Below are positions 51,443 through 60,700 of a DNA stretch of 64,000 nucleotides, in pieces. The notes beneath the pieces were generated by a model. That model was not told where the DNA came from. It was given only the letters and a program-made list of their open reading frames with translations, and ran no database searches. The translations under genes were made by a program, and so were the position numbers. The stretch is from Flagellimonas sp. 389. Lineage in GTDB: Bacteria > Bacteroidota > Bacteroidia > Flavobacteriales > Flavobacteriaceae. Every line of letters starts with the position of its first letter. Within the stretch, counting starts at the first letter, position 1. The stretch lies in the NCBI RefSeq assembly GCF_018449435.1, contig NZ_JAHCMU010000005.1, positions 1-64,000 of the forward strand, read 5' to 3'.

Positions 51443-54055
51443 CTAAATCATTTCCCTGACGCTTTTAAGTGCGTCTTTAATTCCGGCCGGATTCTTACCT
51501 CCAGCGGTAGCAAAAAACGGTTGTCCACCACCTCCCCCTTGAATATGTTTTCCAAGTTCACGGACAATGTTCCCTGCATGTATTTTTCTATTGGTCACTA
51601 ATTCTTTGGAAATGTAACAGGACAACAACGCTTTTCCATCATTTTCAGCTGCGAGCAATAAAAACAGGTTATCCAACTGCCCGCCAATTTCAAAGGCAAG
51701 GTCTTTGATTCCCGCTGCGTCCAAATCAACTTTTTTAGCTAAAAATCGAACGCCATCCACATCCTCCAATTCTGAAATTAAATCATTTTTAAGTCCTTTT
51801 GCCTTATCCTTCAAAAGTTGCTCCACTTGTTTCTTTAGACTAGCATTCTCTTCTTGCAGGACGTTGACAGCCTTGACCGGGTCTTGGGCATTGTTCAGTA
51901 AATCCTTAATTTCAAAAAGCATTCTATTGTTCTTAAAGTAGAACTCTTTGACAGCATCCGAGGTAATCGCCTCAATCCTTCGAATTCCCGCTGCAACAGC
52001 ACCTTCGGATACTATTTTAAAGTGCCAGATATCACCTGTATTTTTTACATGTGTACCACCACATAGTTCAATGGACTGACCAAACTTAACGGTACGTACC
52101 GTGTCCCCGTACTTTTCCCCAAACAGTGCCATTGCCCCCTGCTCCATAGCTTCCTTCAATGGAATATTTCTATTTTCTTCGAACGGTAATTGTCCTTCAA
52201 TACGGGCATTTACAAAATTTTCTACTGCGCGTAGTTCATCTACCTTCAGTTTTGAGAAATGTGAAAAATCGAATCGTAAATATTTGGAATGTACGGCCGA
52301 ACCCTTTTGTTCCACATGCGTTCCCAGAACTTCTCTCAAAGCTTGGTGCAACAAGTGCGTGGCCGTGTGATTGCTTGCGGTACGCCATCGCTGTTTTTTA
52401 TCGACAATTGCCTTAAAAGTTCCCGAGGTATCCTTTGGTAAATTTTTAGCGAAATGTACGATTTCGTTATTTTCTTTTTTGGTATCGACAATATAGACAA
52501 CATCACCATTTGGAACTTCCAAATACCCCTTATCACCTACCTGCCCCCCTCCTTCCGGATAAAATGGAGTTAGGTTAAATACCAATTGAAATTGATCACC
52601 GTCTTTTTTACTATTGACCTTTCTATGCTTTACGAGCTTGACATCCGCTTCTAAACGATCATAACCGATAAACTCTTGCTCCGAATCCTCCATTAGAACG
52701 GTCCAATCTTCCTTGGACACTTCAGAAGCAGCCCTTGATCGATCTTTTTGGGCTTTTAAGGCTTTTTCGAAACCTGTCTTATCCAGTTGGTATCCTTTCT
52801 CATCAAGAATCAAAGCAGTTAAATCAATTGGAAATCCAAACGTATCATAAAGTTCAAAGGCCTTGTGGCCATCTATGATCTTTGCTTTAGAAGATTTTAT
52901 GACCGAATCCAATAGCACCAATCCCTGCTCCAACGTACTTAAAAAAGAATTTTCTTCTTCCTTCACCACATTCTCGATCAATTGATATTGTTCGCGAAGT
53001 TCTGGAAATGCTTTGCCCATAATTTCGGACAACACCTTCACCAATCGGTAAATGAAGGGTTTGTTTGTACCCAAAAATGTGAAACCATATCGAATGGCCC
53101 TCCTTAAAATCCTGCGGATAACATAGCCCGCACCGGAATTACTCGGCAATTGTCCATCCGCTATTGAAAATGCTACGGCCCTAACATGATCCGCCACAAC
53201 TCGTATGGCAATATCCGTTTCTTCATCCTTGCCATATTTACGCCCTGTTATGGTTTCTATCTCATGAATCAATGGGGTAAAAACATCGGTGTCGTAATTG
53301 GATGTGACCCCTTGTAAAACCATACAAAGTCTTTCAAAGCCCATTCCCGTATCCACATGTTTTTCTGGAAGGCTTTCCAAATTTCCATCGGCCTTTCTGT
53401 TATACTGCATAAAGACCAAGTTCCAGATTTCCACAACTTGTGGATGATCTTGATTCACTAACGAAGCACCAGAAACTTTTGCTTTTTCTTCTTTGGGGCG
53501 AATGTCCACATGAATCTCCGAACAAGGGCCACAAGGACCTTGGTCACCCATTTCCCAGAAATTATCTTTTTTGTTCCCCATGATTATTCTATCCTCGGGA
53601 ACAATGGCTTTCCATAACGCAAAAGCGTCTTTGTCCATCTCCAAATTATCGGCATCGTCACTGCCTTCAAAGACGGAAACATATAAACTATCTTTGTCTA
53701 TACCGTAGACTTCTGTCAACAGTTCCCAAGCCCACTGAATCGCCTCTTTTTTAAAATAATCGCCAAAACTCCAATTCCCCAACATCTCGAACATGGTGTG
53801 GTGATAGGTATCTTTTCCCACTTCCTCTAAATCGTTATGCTTACCACTGACCCGCAGGCATTTTTGACTGTCAGAAACACGCTTGGATTTAGGAACGGAA
53901 TTCCCTAAAAAATACTCCTTAAACTGGTTCATTCCCGCATTGGTGAACATTAATGTTGGGTCATCTTTCATAACCATTGGTGCGGAAGGAACTATTTTAT
54001 GGTTTTTCCCTTTAAAAAAGTCTAAAAATTGAGTTCTAACTTCTTGGGATGTCAT
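51443..54055 (-). CDS. alaS: Alanyl-tRNA synthetase
   Basis: An 870-residue class II synthetase. Domains in order: catalytic core ([44 protein letters not shown]), helical tRNA-binding part, editing domain with zinc motif [11 protein letters not shown] near residue 560 and the later CGGTHV, and a C-terminal C-Ala domain ending with [14 protein letters not shown]. Length matches the family (about 870). It leads a leftward run with the DUF6090, GSCFA and DUF4230 genes. Confidence 0.98.
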   Translation of the reverse strand: MTSQEVRTQFLDFFKGKNHKIVPSAPMVMKDDPTLMFTNAGMNQFKEYFLGNSVPKSKRVSDSQKCLRVSGKHNDLEEVGKDTYHHTMFEMLGNWSFGDYFKKEAIQWAWELLTEVYGIDKDSLYVSVFEGSDDADNLEMDKDAFALWKAIVPEDRIIMGNKKDNFWEMGDQGPCGPCSEIHVDIRPKEEKAKVSGASLVNQDHPQVVEIWNLVFMQYNRKADGNLESLPEKHVDTGMGFERLCMVLQGVTSNYDTDVFTPLIHEIETITGRKYGKDEETDIAIRVVADHVRAVAFSIADGQLPSNSGAGYVIRRILRRAIRYGFTFLGTNKPFIYRLVKVLSEIMGKAFPELREQYQLIENVVKEEENSFLSTLEQGLVLLDSVIKSSKAKIIDGHKAFELYDTFGFPIDLTALILDEKGYQLDKTGFEKALKAQKDRSRAASEVSKEDWTVLMEDSEQEFIGYDRLEADVKLVKHRKVNSKKDGDQFQLVFNLTPFYPEGGGQVGDKGYLEVPNGDVVYIVDTKKENNEIVHFAKNLPKDTSGTFKAIVDKKQRWRTASNHTATHLLHQALREVLGTHVEQKGSAVHSKYLRFDFSHFSKLKVDELRAVENFVNARIEGQLPFEENRNIPLKEAMEQGAMALFGEKYGDTVRTVKFGQSIELCGGTHVKNTGDIWHFKIVSEGAVAAGIRRIEAITSDAVKEFYFKNNRMLFEIKDLLNNAQDPVKAVNVLQEENASLKKQVEQLLKDKAKGLKNDLISELEDVDGVRFLAKKVDLDAAGIKDLAFEIGGQLDNLFLLLAAENDGKALLSCYISKELVTNRKIHAGNIVRELGKHIQGGGGGQPFFATAGGKNPAGIKDALKSVREMI

Positions 54056-54105
54056 CGGAATTGCTAGGGTTTTATTAAATTTAACAGTTTAAGCAAAACA
54101 ATTTT

Positions 54106-54113
54106 TATATTTG
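54106..54113 (+). promoter_or_regulatory. -7 box of the M23 peptidase-MerR operon
   Basis: TATATTTG matches the consensus exactly and gives a leader of about 40 bases. It lies within an inverted repeat AAGCAAA (54091-54097)/TTTGCTT (54111-54117) that may be a control site. Confidence 0.5.
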
Positions 54114-54160
54114 CTTGTTTTCATTAGAAAGAAAGCGCAAAAATAGGATAAAATCCCTTC

Positions 54161-55138
54161 ATGTCTAAAGTTAAATACTATTACGATCCAGATACACTTT
54201 CATATAGAAAGATTGAACCTAAAAAGTCCAAGAAGTATCGCAATTTGTTTCTTTTCATAGTAGGAGCGGCTTTATTTGGATTTTTAGGGCTTGTCATACT
54301 ACTGAACACTAGTCTTTTGAACACGCCTAAAGAGCTTTCTCTGGAACGTGAGGTGAACAATTATGAGCTTCAGTATGAAATCCTGATGAAGAAGATGGAG
54401 CAAATGGAGCAAGTGCTCGCCAATATTGAGGATAGGGACAACAATATATATCGATTGTATTTTGAAGCTAACCCTATACCGGAAGAACAACGAAAAGCAG
54501 GTTTTGGTGGTATCAATCGGTACAAATCCTTGGAAGGCTTCAATAATTCCGAAATTATAATCAATGCTACCGAGCGGTTGGATATCATTCAAAAACAGAT
54601 GGTAATTCAGTCCAAATCTTTGGATGAAATTGCCAAACTTGCCGAAGAAAAAGAAAAGTTATTGGCATCCATACCTGCCATTCAACCTGTACGTAATGAA
54701 GACTTAACTCGAATGGCTTCTGGTTACGGATGGCGTTCCGACCCTTTCACCAAGGCAAGAAAAATGCATTGGGGCATGGATTTTACCGCTCCCAGGGGCG
54801 TTCCCATCTATGCAACTGGAGATGGAACGATCAAACGTGCCGACAATGGCTCGTCCGGATACGGAAAACACATTAGGATAGATCATGGATATGGCTATAT
54901 GTCACTGTATGCGCATTTGAGCAAATACAATGTTAGTAAAGGCCAAAAGGTAAAACGTGGCGATTTGATAGGTTTTGTTGGAAATACAGGACGCTCTGAA
55001 GCCCCCCACTTACATTACGAGGTCTTTAAGGACGGAGAGCGCATCAATCCCATTAATTTCTACTATGGAAGTTTAACGGCGGAAGAGTTTGAAAACATGC
55101 TCAAATTCGCCAACCAAGAAAACCAATCCCTGGATTAA
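54161..55138 (+). CDS. M23-family peptidoglycan endopeptidase
   Basis: A 325-residue protein with an N-terminal transmembrane helix (LFLFIVGAALFGFLGLVIL, about 29-47) and a coiled-coil stretch (SLEREVNNYELQYEILMKKMEQMEQVL), then a LytM/M23 domain (about 185-315). The zinc ligands are in HWGMDFTAPRG (H and D) and HLHYEVFKDG (H). By family it cuts peptide cross-links in peptidoglycan. The MerR-like gene starts on the last base of its stop, so the pair is translated together. Confidence 0.93.
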   Translation: MSKVKYYYDPDTLSYRKIEPKKSKKYRNLFLFIVGAALFGFLGLVILLNTSLLNTPKELSLEREVNNYELQYEILMKKMEQMEQVLANIEDRDNNIYRLYFEANPIPEEQRKAGFGGINRYKSLEGFNNSEIIINATERLDIIQKQMVIQSKSLDEIAKLAEEKEKLLASIPAIQPVRNEDLTRMASGYGWRSDPFTKARKMHWGMDFTAPRGVPIYATGDGTIKRADNGSSGYGKHIRIDHGYGYMSLYAHLSKYNVSKGQKVKRGDLIGFVGNTGRSEAPHLHYEVFKDGERINPINFYYGSLTAEEFENMLKFANQENQSLD

Positions 55139-55467
55139 TGCATATAGACCTTCCCGAAAAACGATATTACGGCATTGGCGAAGTGGCAAAAGCATTCAAT
55201 GTAAATACTTCGTTGATTCGGTTTTGGGAAAAAGAGTTTGATGTACTCCAACCAAAAAAAAATGCCAAGGGCAATAGAAAATTCACTCCACAGGACATCA
55301 AAAATTTACAGTTGATCTATCACTTGGTCAAAGAACGAGGCTTTACCCTTGAAGGTGCAAAAATTCATTTAAAGGAAGAAAAACAAAAAACACTTTCTAA
55401 TTTTGAGGTCGTACAAAAATTACAAAAAGTAAGAGCCGAGCTTTTAAAAATTAAGGAACAACTTTGA
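55138..55467 (+). CDS. MerR-family transcriptional regulator
   Basis: A 109-residue protein with a MerR-type N-terminal helix-turn-helix (YYGIGEVAKAFNVNTSLIRFWEKEFDVLQPKKN) and wing (GNRKFTPQDIKNLQLIYHLVKERGFTLEGA), followed by only a short coiled coil (about 85-109). There is no effector-binding domain and no metal-binding Cys, so it is the small form. It overlaps the M23 gene by 1 base. This M23-MerR arrangement is common in Bacteroidota from what I know. Confidence 0.9.
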   Translation: MHIDLPEKRYYGIGEVAKAFNVNTSLIRFWEKEFDVLQPKKNAKGNRKFTPQDIKNLQLIYHLVKERGFTLEGAKIHLKEEKQKTLSNFEVVQKLQKVRAELLKIKEQL

Positions 55468-55486
55468 AAAGGTAGAAATACGAACG

Positions 55487-55563
55487 AGGTCAGAAGTCAG
55501 AAGTCAGAAGTCAGAAGTCAGAAGTCAGAAGTCAGAAGTCAGAAGTCAGAAGTCAGAAGTCAG
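55487..55563. repeat. Heptanucleotide tandem repeat, ten perfect copies
   Basis: AAGTCAG is repeated ten times without error (55494-55563), preceded by one variant copy (AGGTCAG, 55487-55493) and followed by a partial one (AAGTTAA). It starts 20 bases after the MerR-like stop and ends 78 bases before the lemA-like ATG, in the control region of the downstream operon. Such an array can gain or lose copies by replication slippage. Confidence 0.97.
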
Positions 55564-55641
55564 AAGTTAAAAATTCAAGTAAAAGCGTAACAAAAAAAAC
55601 CAATAACACACCTATCTACTAACACTAAATAAACCAAAAAA

Positions 55642-56241
55642 ATGAAAAAAGGCATCATTGCTGTAATCGTACTCGTTGTACTGGCAGTAATCCTTGGCGG
55701 ATGGTACGTAAGAACGAACAATATGCTTGTAGATATGAAAGGACAAGCTACAAAACAATGGGCCAATGTGGAAAGTTCGTATCAACGAAGGAGTGACTTA
55801 ATTGGCAACCTCGTTAAGACCGTACAGGGAGCGGCAGATTTTGAGAGGGGAACTTTAAAAGACGTTATTGAAGCTAGAGCAAAAGCTACTTCTACCACCA
55901 TTGATGCCAATAATATTACACCAGAACAACTGGCCCAGTTCCAACAGGCACAAACAGGTCTTTCCTCGGCACTTTCCCGACTTTTGGTCACCGTAGAGCG
56001 TTATCCCGATCTAAAATCGAACCAAAATTTTCTGGAACTACAATCCCAACTGGAGGGCACGGAAAACCGTATCAACGTAGAGCGCAATAGATTTAATAAT
56101 CTTGCCGGAGAGTACAATATAACCATCGAACAAATACCGACCAATATTATTGCGGGCATTGCCAATTTCGACCGTCTTGCCTTGTTCAGTTCCAATCCAG
56201 GTGCAGAAAATGCTCCTGATGTAAACTTCGAATTCGATTGA
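55642..56241 (+). CDS. LemA-family protein
   Basis: A 199-residue protein with an N-terminal transmembrane helix (about 4-25, IIAVIVLVVLAVILGGWYV) and a four-helix LemA domain. NMLVDMKGQATKQWANVESSYQRRSDLIGNLVKTV and LSRLLVTVERYPDLKSNQNFLELQSQLEGTENRI are the family blocks. LemA proteins often sit with TPM-domain genes, as here; their molecular role is unsettled. The next gene starts 3 bases after its stop. Confidence 0.94.
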   Translation: MKKGIIAVIVLVVLAVILGGWYVRTNNMLVDMKGQATKQWANVESSYQRRSDLIGNLVKTVQGAADFERGTLKDVIEARAKATSTTIDANNITPEQLAQFQQAQTGLSSALSRLLVTVERYPDLKSNQNFLELQSQLEGTENRINVERNRFNNLAGEYNITIEQIPTNIIAGIANFDRLALFSSNPGAENAPDVNFEFD

Positions 56242-56243
56242 GC

Positions 56244-56681
56244 ATGTCGCACGTAGAGGAGTTTTTAACCGCAGAAGAGGAACAGGAAATCATCGCGGCC
56301 ATACAGGAAGCCGAGAAAAACACATCTGGAGAAATACGAGTCCACCTCGAAGCATCTGCTAAAATCGACCATTTTAGTAGAGCCCAGCAAGTGTTCCACT
56401 TTCTTAAAATGGACAATACCAAAGAAGAAAACGGAGTATTGCTATACGTTGCAGTAGATGATAGAAAGTTTGTTATTTATGGTGATAGAGGCATTGACCG
56501 TGCCGTATCTAAAGACTTCTGGAACTCGACCAAGGACATTATTGCCGAACATTTTAAAAAAGGAGCTTTTAAACAAGGTGTAGTAGAAGGCATACTAAGG
56601 GCCGGAAAGGAATTGGAAGAACACTTTCCTTGGGACCATAACGACACCAATGAACTCAGCGATGCGGTATCCAAAGGGTAG
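56244..56681 (+). CDS. TPM-domain protein, cytoplasmic type
   Basis: A 145-residue protein made of a single TPM domain (MSHVEEFLTAEEEQEIIAAIQEAEKNTSGEIRVHLE; IVIYGDRGIDRAV-like block as FVIYGDRGIDRAVSKDFW). The ATG at 56244 is preferred to an in-frame TTG. No signal or membrane helix is seen, unlike the second TPM gene. It overlaps the next gene by 32 bases. Confidence 0.85.
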   Translation: MSHVEEFLTAEEEQEIIAAIQEAEKNTSGEIRVHLEASAKIDHFSRAQQVFHFLKMDNTKEENGVLLYVAVDDRKFVIYGDRGIDRAVSKDFWNSTKDIIAEHFKKGAFKQGVVEGILRAGKELEEHFPWDHNDTNELSDAVSKG

Positions 56682-57522
56682 GCCTCCCATGGCCCCTCCA
56701 GATGAGGGGAATATTGTTTTTTCGTCTAGAGGAATTCTATTAACTACTTTCTTTTTAGCACTTTTTGCTTCTAATTTCATAAATGGACAATTCGCCATTC
56801 CGGAAAAACCCAAAGAACAAACAAGTGTTTATGATTATATAAACCTTTTGTCTGCCGCCCAAAACAAAACTTTAGAGCAAAAACTGATTCGGTATTCAGA
56901 TAGTACATCCACCCAAATCGTTATTGCCATTATCAACTCTACCGAAGGTGAGGATATCAACTATTTAGGAGCACAATGGGGACAAAAATGGGGCATTGGC
57001 CAAGCTGACAAAGACAACGGGGTGCTTGTGCTTTTAGCGAAGGAAGATCGCAAAATAGCCATCAATACCGGTTATGGTGTGGAAGGTAATCTTACGGATT
57101 TTATGTCAAAAAGAATTATTGAATCCGTAATTATCCCCGAGTTTAAAAAAGAAGATTATTTTGGCGGACTCAATAAAGGGTCCGATGCAATTTTTCAAGT
57201 ACTGAACGGAGAATTTAAAGAAGATCGAACTTTTGGAAATGATCAAGGGTTTTCATTAAAGGCAGTGTTACCCTTTATTATTTTCATCATAATTCTCATT
57301 ATTCTATCTCGAAAAGGTCGTAACAACAGGGGTGGACCTGGAAACAAGAAAAAAGGATTGGACCTTTGGGACATCATAATTCTCAGCAATATGGGACGTG
57401 GAGGTTACCGTGGCTCATCGGGTGGAGGGTTTGGTAGTGGTGGATTCGGGTCTGGCGGTGGATTTGGCGGTGGATTCGGTGGAGGCGGATTCGGAGGCGG
57501 AGGCGCTTCAGGAGGTTGGTGA
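56650..57522 (+). CDS. TPM-domain membrane protein with Gly-rich tail
   Basis: A 290-residue protein with an N-terminal hydrophobic segment (about 28-45), a TPM domain (about 60-185: YINLLSAAQNKTLEQKLIRYSDSTSTQIVIAII ... AINTGYGVEGNLTD), a second transmembrane helix (about 198-217, LPFIIFIIILIILSRKG) and a C-terminal tail of Gly, Ser and Phe repeats (GGGFGSGGFGSGGGFGGG). The tail is typical of YgcG-like TPM proteins. A later start (Met at residue 14) is possible, since the N-terminal 13 residues overlap the previous gene. Confidence 0.88.
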   Translation: MNSAMRYPKGRPPMAPPDEGNIVFSSRGILLTTFFLALFASNFINGQFAIPEKPKEQTSVYDYINLLSAAQNKTLEQKLIRYSDSTSTQIVIAIINSTEGEDINYLGAQWGQKWGIGQADKDNGVLVLLAKEDRKIAINTGYGVEGNLTDFMSKRIIESVIIPEFKKEDYFGGLNKGSDAIFQVLNGEFKEDRTFGNDQGFSLKAVLPFIIFIIILIILSRKGRNNRGGPGNKKKGLDLWDIIILSNMGRGGYRGSSGGGFGSGGFGSGGGFGGGFGGGGFGGGGASGGW

Positions 57523-57735
57523 TTTTCAAAAAAATTGTGCCTTTATAATAAAATCAAACTAATACATTTTTAAAAAAATCTCTCCCAAAATATTCTTAAA
57601 AAGAATCCGTTACAAATAGAGCAGCTTAAATAAATGGAGTGCAAGCTCAATAACCCCATTTACCGTGTATTTCATATCTCTTTTTTAAAGTATTTTGGCT
57701 GTGCTTAATATACATTTAACTCTAAAGGTTTTCAA

Positions 57736-60700
57736 ATGGGACGTTATTTCAGATTATTTTTAATTTCAATGTTGGTACTTATTGGTTCTTGCAAAAAGAA
57801 AACCGATAGCTCCTTGGATACCGATAATCTCTTCAAATTCAAGGATTATATAAGTTACCATACCAATGGGACACAAAGTATATCGACCCCCATTAAAGTT
57901 GTACTTGCAAAACAGCTTGATCAATTTGAATTGACACAGGAACTGCCCTCGGAATATTTTAAGATCTCACCAAAAATAGAAGGTAAACTGGCCATCGAAA
58001 ACGGAAGGGAACTTGTTTTTCAACCTTCGGAATATCTAGAGCCTGATACGGAATATGCCGTGAGTGTAGCGCTAAACAAACTTTTTGATGCCATTGACCG
58101 CGACTTTAAGGAATACACCTTCAGCTTTAAGACCATAACCCCAAATTTTAAGATCAACCTTGGCAACCTACAATCCTACAGTAAAAATTGGCAATATCTA
58201 ACAGGAACCCTAGAAGCTTCGGATATTTTAAATGCTTCCAAAATAAACAGCGTTCTTTCTGTAGCACAAGGCGATAAAAAGATTTCTGTAAAATGGGAAA
58301 ATACAAAAGAAGATGCTCGCTATTTCACTTTTAAGATTGATAGCATTCCGCGCAAAACGGATGATAGCGAATTGGCAATTAGCTGGAACGGAGAAGCGTT
58401 GGGAACAGAAAATAAAGGCTCGGAAAATTACACCATACCTGGCCTAAACAAATTTATTGTTGTTGATGCCAAAACATCAACTGCCCCAAATGCTGCATTA
58501 ACGCTTAACTTTTCCGATCCCTTAAAACAAAATCAAAACCTTAACGGGCTTGTCACTATTGAAGGCGCCCAAAGTTTACGATATGAAATCAATGGCAACG
58601 TTTTACAAGTATATCCAGCCAACCGAATTTTAGGGCAGGTACGTGTCAATGTTTTTGAAGGCATAAAAAGCGAATACGGCTACTCACTCAAAAAACCATT
58701 TTCTGAATTGGTTTCCTTTGAACAGTTAAAACCTTCCGTACGCTTAATCTCTAAAGGTACTATTCTCCCTAATGCCGCTTCCACGCCAATATATTTTGAG
58801 ACGGTAAACCTTTCAGCAGTCGAAGTAAGGGTAATCCAGGTCTTTGAAAACAATATGTTGCAGTACCTTCAACACAATGATCTAACCCAGCGATACAACT
58901 CGGATATTAGAACTGTTGGTCGTAGGGTAGCTTACAAGGTAATTCCGTTAGTTGAAAATAAGGATGACGACACCAGTTCTTGGAAAGCTCATGCCCTAGA
59001 CCTATCAAAGCTTATAAAAGTGAATCCCAGTTCTTTATACCGAATAGAATTCAGTTTTAAAAAAGAACATACTACTTACGGATGCGAAGGTTCTGGAAAT
59101 TCAGAAAGCGATGAAGCAACCAATTCCATAGCCGAAGCGCAAAACCTTAGTGAAGAAGCCAGAGAAGAACGTTATTGGGACAATGAACTCTATTATTGGA
59201 GAGACAACAGTTATAATTGGGAAGAGCGGGATAATCCATGTCATAATGCTTTTTACAATTCAGATAGAATTGCATTCACTAATCTTTTAGGTAGCGACTT
59301 AGGGCTTATCGTCAAAAAAGGTAATAATCGTTCTTACCATTTTGCGGCAACGAATCTCGTGACCACTAATCCCGAAGCTGGTGCAACCATAAAACTATAT
59401 AATTATCAGCAGCAGTTACTTACCGAAGTAAAAACAGATGCTTCCGGGTTTGGTATTTATGATGGAGATGCTAATGTTGCTTTCGCCATTGCCGAAAAAA
59501 ACAACAATTTCGCCTACGCCAAACTTGCTGATGGCAATGCACTATCATTAAGCAAATTCGATGTTTCGGGACAAAAACTACAAAGTGGCCTTCAAGGATT
59601 CATGTATACCGAAAGAGGCGTGCATAGACCGGGCGATCCAATTCATCTCACCTTTGTATTGGATGATAAGGCCAATCCATTACCAGCAAAACATCCCGTA
59701 GCTATAGAAGTTACCGATTCCAGAGGAAAACTGGTTCAAAGAAATGTGCTTAAAGAGGGAACCGTTCCCGTTTCTGATGGACTGTATGCAAAAAAAGAAG
59801 GAAACTTTTACTATTTCCCCATCACGACAAAGAGTACATCACCTACAGGAACTTGGAATGCCAAGATTATTGTAGGCGGAGCGCAATTCAATAAAAGTTT
59901 AAAAATAGCTACCATTAAACCCAATCGCTTAAAGGTAAGTTTTGACTTTGAAGATGAAGTTTTAAAAGCAAATAGAAACAACAAGGGAAAAGTTGAAGTA
60001 AAATGGTTGCACGGTGCGCCTGCCCGTAATTTAAAAATTGATGTCAACGCCAAACTGCAACAGGTTTCCAATGCATTCCCAAAACATAAAGGATACATTT
60101 TTCAAGATCCGGTTCGCACATATAATGAAACGGAACTTCAATTTGTAACCTCAAAATTAAATGGAGAGGGAACATTGAACATTGACCAAAAAATTACGGC
60201 CAACACCAATGCCCCCGGGATGTTACAAGCCACCTTCACAACTAAGGTATTTGAAGGCGGTGGTGATTTCTCCATAGATGTTTTCTCCAAGAAACTTGCT
60301 CCTTTTTCACACTTTGTGGGATTACGCTCTCCAAAAGCAAAACGATATGGTTCGTTTTTAACAGATGAGGATACCACTTTTGATGTCATCTCCGTGGACG
60401 CAGATGGCAAAAAAGCAGCCAATCGCAAACTGAAAGTAAAAATCTTTGAGATAGCATGGCGTTGGTGGTGGAACAGAGGCTACGACAATCTCTCTCGCTA
60501 TGAAAACGCTACCGTTCATAAACCCTTTAAAGAAATGACCGTAACTACCGGTGCAGACGGAAAAGCCAATTTTAGGGTGAACATTCCCGACGATGAAGGG
60601 GGTCGCTATTTAATTCGCGTTATCGATGAAGTATCTGGTCATGCTACGGGACGAACTGCATACTTCTACAGAAATTGGTGGAGAAGACCTGCATCTGGCG

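Noticed and set aside
55487..55563. CRISPR or coding repeat in the AAGTCAG array.
   Set aside because: There are no spacers and the repeat lies in a non-coding gap; it is a simple microsatellite.
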